A DNA stretch of 64,000 nt. Origin: Phoronis australis (Eukaryota > Phoronida > Phoronidae). Shown piece by piece: positions 1-14,400 of this stretch. The notes beneath the pieces are model-generated. The model searched no databases and was not told the origin of the DNA. It was given only the letters and a program-made list of their open reading frames with translations. Position 1 is the stretch's first letter. The number at the start of each line of letters is the position of its first letter. The translations under genes and the position numbers were made by a program. The stretch covers positions 769,326-833,325 of the forward strand of contig NMRA01000047.1 of the NCBI GenBank assembly GCA_002633005.1. Direction: 5' to 3'.

Positions 1-935
1 CCAATTGCAAACTTGAACCAGAAACTCGTATGCATAAACCGTAATGTACTCAATATCTGAATAGTAGACGCTTATCTTGAGTTTGCTCAAGAGTAGAAAG
101 GCAAATGCCAAAAATAATTTCAAATTCCATTTCAAGTACAAAGATTAGACCCCAGACTTTACGATCATGCTAACGTTAGCTAAATGTGACTGATGAGCCT
201 GTTATCCACAATTTTTTCACCAAAGTAGTGTATCTGAGTACTTCTCAAGTCTTCCAACAGGTTTCTCAAGGTAGCCTTCCTGTATGGAAAAATAAGTGTT
301 GTTCTCAACGATATGGACGTTATGGTGACGAAGGATGCAAGATAGCACCACTCAGGCATTTGTGTTCAAGCGAGTGAAGTCACTGATGTAGCAGGATGCT
401 TATGTGCTAATTTCTTCAGTTTTGAAACATTAATAGAATGTAGACCAATGAAACTAAGGATTTTAAAATCTTTCGTCACATAATCTTTTTATGTGCATAA
501 AGCAATGCCCAGATATTTATTATCATGTGAGTGCATTTTTTCTAAAAAATATTGATTTTGGTTGGAGGTCGCCATAACTTCCACTAACATGAAGTTTTTG
601 GCTTTGAGGATTTTCTTTTGAAGTAAAAGTCCTCGAACTCTGCTGTCAAAAATGAAGACGTGAACATATTTTGCAAAAATAATCTTAGTTTTTGACAGCC
701 AAGCTTTTTGGCTAAAAGGCTTAGCAAGAAAATTTCAGTTACTCTTTTGTTGCCAATAGAATAAAGAAATGGAATTTGCAAGTTTCATGCAAAAAATTTG
801 TGGAAAATTTTACGGTCTCCATGAAAAATCATGTTTTTTCAAAATGCGCAATTGTGTGATTACAACCATCTAGACATTAATTTCGTACACATTAAGATTT
901 TGCAATCAAGGATTTTTAAATATATCGGCAGATTA

Positions 936-1335
936 TTAAAGATGTATTTTGATGCTCCTAACTATGCTAATGTATAGCAGGAACTAAACAACAATGCTAT
1001 TTAAACATCATCTATGCTAAACTAATTGCAGTTTTATTCATTGACAACTTGTAAATGTGAAAACAAAAAAATCTGCAAATAGGTGACCTTTGCACTAATG
1101 ACATTTCTTGGGGGGCTCACGTAGCCCGCATCATGCAGTGTTATTCCCGAACCCCCAACACCTTGTCATGATACTTACTGGACATGTTTGAGTGATATAC
1201 AGCAGATTATTTTCGACACAAAACTTGTTTTTTGGCAGTTTTCAACCTTCTTCATATTCACGTTGTCGCTGTATGTTGTGTTTCTAATTTGACAAGCAAT
1301 CATAGAGATAAGGAATTGGCGTCAAGTTCCACTTT
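936..1335 (+). mobile_element. ~400-bp dispersed MITE-like element, copy A
   Basis: One of three copies seen here (others 5886-6293 plus, 62561-62952 minus). They share the start TGCTCCTAACTATGCTAATG, a middle block AATCTGCAAATAGGTGACC and an end GATAAGGAAT. Ends form imperfect inverted repeats (TTAAAG...ACTTGCATGCT type). No coding capacity is seen. Confidence 0.75.
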
Positions 1336-2280
1336 GATACTTTAATACAGATTTAAGAAATTTGAACCCATGTTAGGAAAGTATACTACTGGGCTCATTT
1401 TCAAATCAAATCTGGTAAGCTATTTACGAGTATGGTGTGGAATTTTAAGTTGCAAATATTTGTTCTGATAAAATTGTCATTACTAGCGGTAGCAGTGCTG
1501 CACATTGTGAATTTTACTTGCTGTATTTATTGGTCATGGTGTCCAATACAAAGTATTTATGTTAAGTGTTTGGTCAATGGTGCAAAGTCTATTGTTTGTT
1601 ATTGGTGTAATTGTTATTACCATTTGTCCAGGATGTCTAAGTAAAATTATATCCGGTATATTAATGACATTCCATTTCTGTCCGATCTTAGCGTTTTCAT
1701 TCCTTGTTGAGAAGTCACATATGTTACTCCTCGAAAAAACGAAACGCAGAAAACACTTACTTGAAGTGCACGTTATTTTACGTTTCCATCCTATCCTACT
1801 ATTTTCATCTCTCGTTCACAAGTCGCCTGTTATTCCTCAAAAATCGGAATGCAGAAAATACCAAGTGAACTTGAAATGAACATTTTATTTTACATCTCCA
1901 GCCATCTTACTATTTTCATCCCCCATAGACAAGTTGCTTCCGTTGCTCAAAAAAAAAAAAAACTGAAAACAACCAATCGAAATGCATATTTTATTATCTG
2001 TACAAAATTATTCATCAGTTACAGACAGTGGTGGTATAACTGCATCAACAGATCAAGTGAACAGCACAACCTGGTGGACAACGATGACAATGTGAACATT
2101 TACAGAATGATGTACAGTTGAATACAATACCAATACCAATATGAACCCATGTGTCTGTTGTAAGAAATTGACTTGGGGCGGAAATTTAATCTATTAGGCC
2201 GAGTAAATGTTCAGCCAAGAAATAATTAGCACGTGAGTCTAGAAATAATTGATACTATCCCAGTTACTATCAGTAATGGC

Positions 2281-2310
2281 AGGAAGAGATAACCATGGTT
2301 ATCTCTTCCT
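2281..2310. repeat. Perfect 30-bp palindrome
   Basis: Two 15-bp arms, AGGAAGAGATAACCA and its reverse complement, abut with no spacer at the central CCATGG. It could extrude as a cruciform; no function is apparent. Confidence 0.9.
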
Positions 2311-2900
2311 GGTAATGGGTATATTCCCAGAGACTGTGAACTCTTGCTCAAGCGAGACTTTCAGACAAAGTTTTGTGGCGTACACTCCCAAATTTCAGTC
2401 TTGAGCTGCATTTTGCCTCACTTCTCTGGCTAAATAATGAAATTGCTGATTTCTTGACTCAAGCGCTTTGAGGATTAAAAACATTACAACGTTCAACTGA
2501 TCTTAATTTCCGCCAAATGAGGTGGCAACTTGAGTCCCAAGCAATGTGTAAGTGCACCTTTTTTGAATACACAATTAAGATTTGGCCGACCGCAATGACT
2601 GAAACATTTTCTTAAGACGCTGATGGCTTTGAAGTTCTTGTTTGTAACAGAAATAAAATCCTGTCATGGTAAGGAGTATTTCGAGACAGATTTTATGAGA
2701 GTAAAAGGCTTAATTAGATTTTCGTTTTTTACAGCTAAACCAGGCGAAATGCAGCTTTAAGTGTTCAAGTCAAATTTCCCACTCCCAGATGGGACATAAT
2801 TGCACACATTACAAGATGCAACCTTGAACATATGTCAACGTACGGCTGACTAAAAATGACACAAATTGAATTTACTTAAGTGCTTTTTAAGAACAAATGC

Positions 2901-2906
2901 TTTATT
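2901..2906 (-). terminator. Possible SH3RF polyadenylation signal
   Basis: AATAAA on the minus strand (TTTATT on plus). It is the first such hexamer I find downstream of the stop at 5265 and would give a 3' UTR of about 2.4 kb. The region between has only small unrelated ORFs. The UTR extent is a guess without transcript data. Confidence 0.3.
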
Positions 2907-4124
2907 CATTTAAAGCAGACAGCATGAGCCATCACTGGCTTCACAGTCAGTGAGATTACATTGAGAGAAATGTATGTATTTCAACCACGAGAGACTACAT
3001 GAAATGAAGCAACACAACACCTCAAATTTTCCCAATTCTACTTAAAGAGGCTTTGGCAAGTTAAACCGCCTCAAGTGTTCTATTTCAGCAGTTGCAAATT
3101 TTTTGGCTTTCAAAGCATGAGAAGCCTTACTTAAGACTTCAAGGTCTGGAATAAATCTCCCGACATCGGTGGAAAGGTGAAAGTTTTCAATTAGTACATG
3201 CTCCAGAGAACAAACAAAATTTTCCACATTCAAAAATGTACGTATTGTGACGTGATTTCTCTTCACCGCGCTATACAGCTGTCTATAAAGATATTTATCT
3301 ATACAATGTGATTGTATTAAATGGTGTATTTACAAATGATATGTACACTATGCATTTACTATCACCAAGCAATACCCAAGATAGCTACTATACCACTGAG
3401 ATAAAATTCCACAGATCAGTCGTGTTCACTTTACATACCTGACATTCACAATTCTTTTTTCCTTCAGTCAATGTCAGATTGTGAAGCGAGTTGTGCTTTG
3501 CAGGTTAACAGGTCATAGGTCATAGGTCGTCACTAATGCTGTGCATAATATTCCTGTGATTACAGTGGACAAAGCCACTGTCACCTTGCGTGTGTGCCAG
3601 CTTTAGTCTCGTACAACATCAGCATATATGTTTTTAAATTGATAAAATAAGCCAGCCACTTATAACATGACCAGGTGCAAACACCTGAACAGAAATATGT
3701 ACAGCTGTGACAGTACAGTCCAAGTGCAAAAACTACTATCCCCCAACAAGGCAATGGATACCTATGAATCATGAAGGCTGAAAGTGTCAAGATTAGCAAC
3801 TCGGCTGGCTGCACACTTCGAAACATTGGCAGCAGGAAGTCAGAAACTGATTGGCATCTTAATTACTTAAAACATTCCACTAAGTGCATTTACTAAATTA
3901 TTTTTAGCAAACACACGATTGCTCATTTCATTTTATCACTTTTGTTGTTTAAAATTAGCACAAGGTTTTGTAATATCCCATGGAAAGCCCAGAGAATCAT
4001 TCACTGCAACTGTCAACATAGCTGCACAAAAATCGAGTATTATTATTATGCTGCAAGCTTAAATTTTCACAATTTCAAAAATCATGTAGAATATCAGCAC
4101 TAGACAATCAATTCTCGACCAAAT

Positions 4125-4361
4125 CAGGGCTTGGAATGACCAATGACAAAAAAGAGGAAAAATTTCCAGGTGATGTATCGTGCGACAAATAAATAAGGCT
4201 TGTGTGATAGAAATATTTTTGTGTTGTAAAACTTAACTGAAATCAACATTTTTGCATGAAAGAAGTCAAGATAATGATATAAAAGAGACAAAAAGAGGTA
4301 TTAAACTGGAAATCAAATAAGAGGAAATCAAAACCAAAAAAGAGGAAAATTCCAAGCCCTG
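4125..4361 (+). mobile_element. CAGGGCTTGGAAT-ended MITE, copy 1 (237 bp)
   Basis: Starts CAGGGCTTGGAATGACC and ends GGAAAATTCCAAGCCCTG. Flanked by a perfect 6-bp direct repeat CCAAAT (4119-4124 and 4362-4367). The interior is A-rich with AAAGAGGAAAA motifs and non-coding. It belongs with the copies at 30192, 46937 and 48749. Confidence 0.9.
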
Positions 4362-5264
4362 CCAAATGTAAGTTTCAACATAACACAGCCCACTAGATCC
4401 ATGCGACTACTAGCACTTTTAAGTGTACGGTGACAGGTCGGGCCGTTCAAATAGAGAAAGTGAGGTCAACTGCACTATAAAGAAATAAATCTCATTCTGT
4501 AAGAATAGTTTCAACAATTTTGTCAACACATGGAGCCTCCACCAAAATGGTACAAATCACAAGCAACACTTTTCATAAACCGTGCTTTTTGTTTTTTAAG
4601 TCGGTGTCTATATCTGGCTTTATATATCTAAGATAACATAAAATAGTTTTGAGTTTCATCAGACTGCCTACACATGTTCTCACCAATCAAATGATCAGTT
4701 CCTTCACACCACATTACAGACACAGGTAATTTCCACAAAATGGCTGCCGTGTTCAGTTTAAAAATGAGGTCAACTGTGCAACAACTGGTCAAGAAGAAGC
4801 TGCCTTTGCTCTGTAACATCTGTTTTAAATTTTCAAGTGATAACAAAGGATTTTACATCCAGCTTTAAGTAGGATTAATTTTCAATTCAATGCGTCTCCC
4901 AGAGTCTTACTTTTTCTTACAGTTGATCATGCGATTGTCTGCACCATTTACCATCTATTCGTAGAGTAAACAGAACGCAGTGTCTTGAATCAAAATCGTG
5001 TAGTGCGATAGAACTCACGAGGAGCACAAAACAGCATCCATGAAATATTCTGTGTCAAGCAGGAAGTGTCCAGACAAACTACAGCGTGTTTCATGGCAAT
5101 GATTTAAAAGGCAACCAGGGCACTACAGTGCGGCTTTCAGCATTTGCATGGAGATCTGTAATAAACTTCCTATGAAGAGAAACGCTTCAACACTTTGCTC
5201 CATAAGATATCGAAGACTTCACTCAGACAAGCCTAACTCCCAATCGGGGAGTGACAACCTCCGC

Positions 5265-5433
5265 TCAGAAAGCCTCAACGAAGCTGCCTGGAAACAACCC
5301 AGTTTTGCCAGTCCTTGACAGCGTTCCCTTGAACCACCCATCGTCTCGTTTTTTGTGGACGTACACGACATCACCCACCTTCAGTTCGAGTTCCACGTCG
5401 GAATTGGGCGGGTACGGAACGATGCAACGATAC
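5265..5433 (-). CDS. SH3RF1: SH3RF exon 12: SH3 domain 4 and stop
   Basis: The last coding exon, 169 nt. It encodes [20 protein letters not shown], then [19 protein letters not shown] and [16 protein letters not shown] followed by TGA. The domain ends at the C-terminus, as in vertebrate POSH ([11 protein letters not shown]). The acceptor is TTTCAG|GTATCG. Confidence 0.98.
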
Positions 5434-8400
5434 CTGAAAGGACCAATCACAATGCGTCGGGATTTGAAATCAACTACTTTTACTGCAGTTCACGTAGATC
5501 GATAAACCTTTTTACAGCAAAACTTCCAGGAGTAAAAATAGGCGATGGTGGTGTAGTCTCATAACAACGCCTATCATGTAACAAAATGGAAGATCTGGCT
5601 ACTAACAAACTTAAGCGTTTTCTAATAAAAGGTTCCAATCAGCAACCATTTTTTGAGAGTTTAGTGAACAGAACAGAAAATAATATCTCAGTAATATGAA
5701 GAAGTTTATATGTCACAAAAATCAGAAATTCCTACTTGCTGTCAAGAGCAAGTGTCTAGAAGTGAGGTGGTCTACTACTCGGTGAGTTGTTGGTAAATCC
5801 ATGACAATCCGGTATCGATAACTAGATAATTGGTTGGGTACAGGCATGCATTGATACAGATGGAATAACACAAAATACACTTTGAAAATGCATTTGCATG
5901 CTCCTAACTATGCTAATGTATAACAGGAACTAAATGACGATGGAATATTAACATATTCTACGCTATACAAAAGTGCAGTTGTATTCACTGACAACTTGTA
6001 AATGTGAAACAAAAAAAATCTGCAAATAGGTGACCTTTGCATTAATTACGAACACACGGGCTCACACAGCCTGCATCGTGCAGTGTTATTCCCCAGCACC
6101 ACATCACGATACATACCAGACACAGTTCAGTGATTTGCGGCGGATCATTTTCGCCACAAAACTCATTCTTAAAACCATTTGGCAATTTTCAACCAACTTC
6201 AAATTCACATTAATCGCTATATGTTGTGTTTCTAACTAATTTGGCCATGCAGTCACAGAGATAAGGAATAAGCCTACAAGTTCCACTTTAAAATAGCCAA
6301 TACAGGTAAGCAAAAAACACGTAATAGCCATATGTCAGCACAAAACACATAAACTGTTTCTGACAGATTTATTAAAGCGCAACTCAAACAAAGGCTTCCA
6401 TGGATGAACAAAACAAAGACAACAAAATAGAACATGTTACCTACAGCCAGAATTACTGGACAAGACTTCCAAAAATGTCAGTGCACTGGGCTCTTGGATA
6501 CTGTAACCACCACACATGGGAAGATTACAGACGCAAGCGTCACATGTTAAACCCGTTTCAGTCCATACCACCAGAAACGCACTAAATGCCTGTCGCATCA
6601 TGACCCCAGCAATACAGATCATGGCTGGATTCATCAGAAGAAAACGAATTTTAACAATGTCAGTCGTGCGATAACCAGAAATGCCACTGATTCGCCATTA
6701 CACTAACTGTTCTGGTGACTATCCACTTGTCAAAAACGGACATGTCTAAACTGTGGAAGCCAATGTGTGTTAGAGACAAGGTTTTTTGATAGCAAAGGAT
6801 AATTTGGATTTCAACACAACAGGGTTGTGTTACATAGACCTAAAACATTAGAAAGCACAGACGGCGAAAAAATCTTTGGAAACTGGGAATTCGATCCAGT
6901 AACTTACGATTTTGATGAAATAATCGATCTATCCAACCCCAATGACCAATCATTTCAATGACCACCATTTAGCTATATCACACTAGTAAGGACTTGAGCA
7001 CACCCGCCTTTCATTCGTGTGACTTTTGCACGGTCTTGTTTTTTTGTGCAAAGAAACTTGCCCTACTAAACCCTACCTGGATTGTCTTTGATACACAGTC
7101 ATCTTGAAATGATCATTTTGCCATGCTTGGGAGAGAACTATAGTAAAGTTTATGAGTGAACTACAAGTGCATTTTAACAAAATTAGAACCTGCAGCCATC
7201 ACTTCGGAATGCCTTCCGAAATCCGTTACGTATAACTGACAAAGCCAGCTAAAACAAAACTCACAAACGACAGTTACCTTTCGCGTACAAGAGGCTTAGG
7301 CTTGGGCCTATGGGCTGAAGGGGTGCAGGAGTCTAGAGAGCCAGACTTCTGGTGGTAGGGGACGAGGGTGACAGAGGCACCCTCCTCAGACACATCAAGA
7401 TCAACCAGTGGAAGAGAGCCACTCCTACATGCAAAAGGCAGAGGACATGCGATTAAACACATATACCATGAGAAAGGGTGACTTGGGCAAAACATCAATT
7501 GACGGTCACACGAGATGAAACTAGTTCAACACCCAGGAGCAGAGACTTCGAAAAATCCAGTTTGAAGACAAATCAAAAAGATGTCATAAGACAGCCCAAA
7601 TTGAGAAACTCCAATAAAACTTGCCTAAGTTGGATTTTTGCTTAACTGAGACACCATTCAGTTGTAGTTTTTCTAGTTCGTGCACTCACCCCTTCAGATA
7701 ACTCGGATTTCACCACGCTCAGACCAAATCTAGTGGTCTGGTTGAATCCAACTTATGCGAGTTTTACTGCAAAAATTCAAATATTTTAAGCTAGCCCAGG
7801 TTTAGGTCCCATGTGACACGTCAATACTGATTTTTTTACGCAAGTTTCCTACGGAGGTAATTAAAAGGTATTAATTGTTTTTACAGCCTACAGCATTTTA
7901 CATCACATGCCCACCATGAACTCCACAAAGTACCATAGTACACAAGTATTCCAGAACCCCCCCGGATACAACAATCTGGTTAATAATGACAGCTGATATT
8001 ACACGAAAGACACCAGAGAGTTTATTATCCAAAATTCTCTGCCATTCATTGTCATAGAAACCATCTGTCCTGAATGAAGGGGAATGAACTAATATAGTAA
8101 TTCTTTTCTTCATCTGCACAAAATCTTATGAACTGTTGGTTCCGTAAACATACACTGTGCAATTTTTTGAATATTTCTGATTGTACAAATTGTTAGAAAT
8201 TTAAAGGTAAATGTGAAGAGGCAGTAAGCTTGGCAACACATACTAAATGCGCATTATTAGTGTGTATGAATTAAAAAAAAAAATTGGTAGCCAGGCCTCT
8301 TCACAATTAGAAATTCGTCAGTGACAGGTCATTGCCAGAAATTTTAGCGGAAAATCGTATTAAGTTTAATGACGGGAAATGTTATTTAGTCCAATTACTG

Positions 8401-11400
8401 AGGGCATGTGCTGTATGTTCGTGTCAGCTGAGTCTACAATGAGCGTTGACGGCATATGTGTATCAACATCCACTAAAACAATCTCCTTCCGGCAGAGAAC
8501 AGGAAGGCTTGAGCCAATGGAAAATGGAGCTTCGCACAAACACAAGTGAAAAACACATCGGCACGAAACATCTAGTGGCAACATTGACGCTTTCAAAAAT
8601 GTTCGAGGGATCCATGCTGTTAGAAATAAGAATTCAGCTCACCAACAATGATTAGCGCATGCCAGTAGGAAATCTGGTACAAGCGAAGAACCATTAAACA
8701 GGGTAGAAAGGCACAGTTAAAGCTCTTCACCAGATGACGTGGTTCCGCTACAAAGAGTTTACGGTTATGTAGGACCCTATAAAAATGGCCAAATTTAGCT
8801 GATTTCGGAACACCATATCCCAGAAATGAATGATCGGATTCATGTAAAACTTTCAGACACCATGTTTAGGAGGAATTCGGTTTAAAATGTTCCACTTTTC
8901 CATTATGGGCTATCGAAAAATAGGACTTATGATTTTCATGAAAATTTGCATAAAATCAAAATGAATATGAAATGATATTTTAGAAAACTGCAACTGCATT
9001 TTTGATATCTCACATCAAATAAAACTTGATCATGTTATTGACACCTTCGCTATGCTATCAATGTATCTTTTTTGCTTAATAATTCTAATAAAAAGACATG
9101 GTCACGTGACCCAATCAATAACAGATTGGTAAAAATTCAAAAATCAAATTTCTCCACACATTTTCCTTCAGAAAATATAAGCTTTTACCGAGTTAAAATC
9201 TATAGTTTTCTTGATATTTTGTTAAATGCGCAGAGTAGTTGATAAGGTCCTACATAACCTTAAAATTAAAGAGGACGGTGCTACGGCAAAGCTTCTACAG
9301 TTTAGAACACAAAATGCCGGATCAGTTGAATTTCATTCAGCAAATTTCTTGACAAAATAGATAGGAAGAAATCCTCCATTTAATTTCACGACCCCAGTTG
9401 TATTGTACAGTAGTCATCAATCAACACACTGTGAAATTCTGGGCATTTTTACGAAACACTGAAATTTGAAGAATGGAAAAGTGATAATTATTATTTTTGT
9501 TCGGATTTGAAGAAACTTTACCGTATTACTGTTTGGTGGTGATTATGACACATTAAATGCACCAATGAATCGGAGGGATTTTTGAACTTTACTTTTACAG
9601 AAAGCCTCACCTCGTGTGCCCAATCACAGGTGAGTCACCAGGTATCGGGCCATCCATGACAGGGGGTGGGGATTTAGACTTTTTGGGTTTGCCTGCACTA
9701 GTTAATCTTTTCATAAGACTGACTTTTTCTTTCTCCTTTTTCTCCTTCTGAAAACCATATTTAATATTGACCACAAAGTTAATAATCCACACTGCATGCA
9801 GCAAAACTGTATCATTTTGAGTTCTATCATATCAAATAATTTGTCCCATATTCTGCACTGGTAATGAAAGGCATTTTTAAAAAGTACACTTTTAGTTTTT
9901 ATGTGGGACCAATTACTTTTTAAAGTAGCTACAAACCTCCTTTACCGCATCAAAAAAACAGTTCTCATTTGATAACTTACAAAAAATGGTTTCACCTTGT
10001 TCGCTACTCATATCAGATTGCTAATGAGTTCAGGTTCAATACATTGGCTACATTCGGTGGTCACTCTATGTACAGAGCACACAGAGCATGGTTTTAGATG
10101 ACATTTCCAAGTCTAGAAACTACTTCTCACGAGAGTACTAAAAAGGCCGAGACAAGTTTTGCAACGACAAGTAGACTAAATCAAGTTATTCTTTGACAGA
10201 AAGCGGGTCTATCAGAGCGCTAAGCTTTCCATAATTTCTGACTGGTAGGCATAGCACATTAATCGGTCACTTCATTGAAAAACATTGCAGAACAAACCAC
10301 ACCTTTTCTTGTTTCGTGAGAGGTAGCAAGACGGTAGCACCAGTAGCGCCTCCTGCTGCAGACATGGGTCTACTAGGGGGGACCAAGGTAACGGTATTAG
10401 GGGGACTGAGAGGCTGCCCCTCGGGTGTATTCCTGGGACTGTTGCCTGTAGAAGAGGGGGCAACGTTTGCATTGGTCTTCGACGTTTTGGTCATGATTCT
10501 TGGTTGGCTGTGAGATCTGGAGGATGACGACGATTGTTGTCGTGCAATGGGGGGTGATGGTCGTCCAGGAGGGGACTGACTACTGGCACCAGCCTGTAGT
10601 GGAGGTGTAGGGCTGGACATGGATCGTGACATAGCTTGAGTGGCAGCCCCCCTCGGAGGTCCTCCGGTGGGTGGACTCTGACCACTCATCTGCCTGGTTA
10701 TCTGATAATCCAGCGCAGCAGTGTCCGTAGCACGAATGTTTCGTACATCTCCATGCACTGAGGTTTTGCCTGCCAGAACAGGGGCCCTGAAATGAGCACA
10801 GAAGAGATAATATTACACACGTTCTGTCCATTCAAATCACCAAAACATGTTCACAATTCGACCAAGACTGTGCCCTTCTATATCAAAGCGACGACATATA
10901 TCCCTATAATCTCACATGCTGGTTCCCTACGTGCCTAGGTATCACGCAGTGGCACGCGCTTTAGCATTGAATGATGTAATCTCAGCAGTCATTGGTTAGC
11001 TTTACAACACCGTGAAAAAATGGCGGACTGTGAACGATTTTTAGCTTTATGCAAGTGACGTCGCAGCAACTATTTTGTTTCTGCAGTGATGTTTAATAGC
11101 CGAGTGCTTGAAGCACATACATGCACAATAAACACATATATGGCCAAATTAATGGTGTGTTATTCATACTGTATGAATACAGGACAGTATCGTAAACAAA
11201 AGTCATTGACAGTAGAAAGATGCACTCCGAAAAGACACAACCACAATTACTAGGATTCACATTTACTGAACATAAATTTTAAGCACCGATTTGTCTGCCC
11301 AACAGACCACATTTACACTTCAGTCCATCAGTCATGCCAGTTTTTTTGCATAAAGCGCTCCCTGTTGAAAATTCGACTAGCCAATGAGAAACGCCGGTTT

Positions 11401-14400
11401 AAAAAAATTCCCCGTGGAAAATAAAGTGATAACTGCGTGCTGGCCACTGACCTCCTAGCAGCACGCATGGAACCAGTAAGTAAAATCTCGTAGCCCACAT
11501 AAAATCATAATGACCTACAGTTCAATCCTATATCAAGACCACCACGACAATTATCAAATCCTCTAGTGTACACACAAACACCTCTCATACAGAACACCAA
11601 CATACCTAGCTGGCTGTACATAGTTGCCAGGGAACACTCCCTCTTTTCCAGTCCGTAGACATGTGCCTTTGAACCAGCCGTCTTGACACTTTTCACTAAC
11701 TTGGTAGAAGTCGTTCTTCCTCAGTTCAACCTCGTCAGCCTTCTGAGGTCGGTAATTGTACAGGGACATATAGCTGGAAAACACAAACCAGAACTTCCTT
11801 AATTTTGAATCCATTTGAAAAAACACAGGATCAGTTTGCGGAAACATTTTTGGCACCAGTTTCGACACATGCTGTTCATTTCAAATATAGAAATGTATAT
11901 AGCAGAAAACATGCAGTCCAAAAATCCAGCTAAATTAACATTTTATCTGAGTGTGCAAAACCGTTCTGAACAGTGACTCAGTGAGACAGACAACTTGTGC
12001 AGTTGGTTGAAGAAATCCCCTTCTAGCAGTTTGTTAGAATCCAAGTTATTTCATCCTATTGTTAAAGACCTCAATCCAAAAATTTATTTTTCCGATTCAA
12101 CGTTATTTTTGTCCTAAATACATACAACCAAGCAAAAACCAAACATATAGACAATTAAGTGACCTAATAAAACTCCATTTTCACAATGTGTTGTTCAAAG
12201 TTTCCAAGGTTCTTCTTGGTGTCAGACGTAACTCTACAGTTTGAGTTGCAAGCAACAATGATTGAATTTTAAACCACACGACAAAAAGACAATTTTGAAA
12301 TGGCACACTTTCAACAGATTGTTCTGAACAATGCCAGTAAAATATCTGTCAATCACATCTCGTGGCGACTACTCACATTTGGTGAGGTGAAATTTCAGAT
12401 CTATTGGAAGAGTTATTGGAAGGTCCACTCTGTAAGAAATTAACGTCAGATATGAGCCTCAGCAAACGATGCCACTAACGAGGTAACATTATCACAACAA
12501 ACAAAAAGCAAAGGAATGGAAAAGTAATTCAAATTAAGACATCGAGTAGCACCAATGTGGAAATTTATCAGCTGGGGGTATAAGTAAGGAAAAGTTTCTT
12601 CAAATTAGAACAAAATATGACGGAACAGTAAGACTATATTTTATTAAAATTTTCAAAACAAGAGCAAACAAGAAAACAATTTTACTTGATTATTTGAAAA
12701 TATTATACAGCATGGCTATAACCAACAAACAAGATGAAATAATTTTGAACATTTTTGGCAATACAGCGAGTGTTTGAAAATTGAAAAAAATGCCAATCTT
12801 GGCCACTATTTGTGTTCGAATTTGAGGAAACTTTATTGTACGTAGGTTTACAATTGGGGAGCTCCAAAAACGGGGGTGTGCTTATACCCAATTGGGTGGC
12901 TTAAGTCAGACATTCAGGTACAAGCTTACAGGCTTGTAGAGAATGGATTCATGTTTAATGGCAAGTCACAATTTGTCAAATCTTAAAATTTACAATTGTC
13001 AGTGGAAAGTTTCAACTGACAAGGCTCTTTTGGTGCTTTTTGCAAGTATAAGTCACATCAACTTTGCTTTTGTCACGTATGCAAGACAAAATATTTGACA
13101 GTGATAACGGTGAATTCCAAATTTTAAAATCTTTGAAAAACGACCCACAGCAGCACAAAATAACTCTAAAGCCAACCCAACACTAACAGCCTACTTGGCT
13201 CAGCAGATTACAATACATGTATCGTAAATATTGAAAAAGAGAAAAAATGCTGCATTGCCCTTGAGCCTAAGGATGGTAAATTAACATTAGTTTTACACGG
13301 AGCTGGGTCTGTCAGGAAACTATTGTAAAGCAGACTGAAATTGTCAAAAATGCCACAGAGCTTCAGGCAAGTTTTGTCACAGAATGTGGCCATGTCACAT
13401 GTAATCCATTCAGTGAGCTGCTTGAGTCACATATTCAGGCATGACCCCACAAGCTTGTATTACACATCCTATGAATGCACAGTCGCAATCTTTTTTCTAG
13501 GCAGTTTAGTGCTAGCTCACCTAATGACAGAGGATGTGAGAGAGAAGGTTGACTAAATGTGGACTGAGAGGTTAGAGGTTTTTACTGAAACTGGTGGGCT
13601 TGCACGCGATAAATATTAGGGGTGGCTTATAGTGGAGTAGGTGGGCTTATCCGCAAGAATGACCCCAAAGTGGGGGTGTTAATATATTCGAGGGTGGGCT
13701 TTTACCTGGAGGGGGATTTTGCCTGAGGTGTGCTTATAACCGAGCAAATGAGGTAGCATACATTTAGGTTAGCAAGCTATATAAGCTAAAATGTACTCCA
13801 CAGTGCTTTACAACAGCTCCTCAACAGAAGTACAAATATTTACTGAATAGCATCACAAATATCAACAGTGAGGGTACATAGAGAAGATTTACTAACGAGC
13901 ACTTCATGACACTAGTCATCACTATAACATCATTACTACTAGAATGTATATAACAGCTCTATAACCTATGCAGGTAAACCAAAGGGTGCATGTCGGGAAA
14001 TACCTACATTTCCTCAAACATAGTCACAACAAAATCGCCCCCCCCTCACCTGATTGCGCGAGACAGTCTGCACTGGCACAGCGGGACCTTGCGTCGACCC
14101 TCCCGCCACTGACTGCCCCTGTGAGGCCACACAGTTGCCGAGTTCCGTCGAGTGGCGCTGTTGCACGGCTATCGCTGGATTGTGCGTTGGAGAAAGCGAG
14201 GTGAGAGAATGGCGCTTCTGGGCCTTGGGAACGTTGGCACTGCTGGAGGTAGCCTGGCCTCGTTGAGAGTCCAGCAGGCTCTTGGCAGCATGGTTCATCT
14301 TCAGGTAATAGAAGCAAGAGATAAGTATTGTCTTCTGAAGAGGCATGTGCAGTCAAGTTTTGCGCACAGTAAAATACGTATGGGGATCTACCTGATTTTG

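Larger units (their letters stand above)
1..5264. other. Flank downstream of SH3RF (3' UTR plus intergenic)
   Basis: No supportable gene. It contains a dispersed-repeat copy (936-1335), a perfect 30-bp palindrome (2281-2310), a CAGGGCTTGGAAT-type MITE (4125-4361) and a possible polyadenylation signal at 2901. Other ORFs are short, without recognisable motifs. Confidence 0.6.

Noticed and set aside
3042-3266. 74-codon minus-strand ORF downstream of SH3RF
   Set aside because: No homology recognised and probably within the SH3RF 3' UTR or flank; chance ORF.
14014-14356. Plus-strand and alternative-frame ORFs over SH3RF exon 6
   Set aside because: Only the minus frame giving AAKSLLDS and RHSLTSL fits the POSH family and splice phases.
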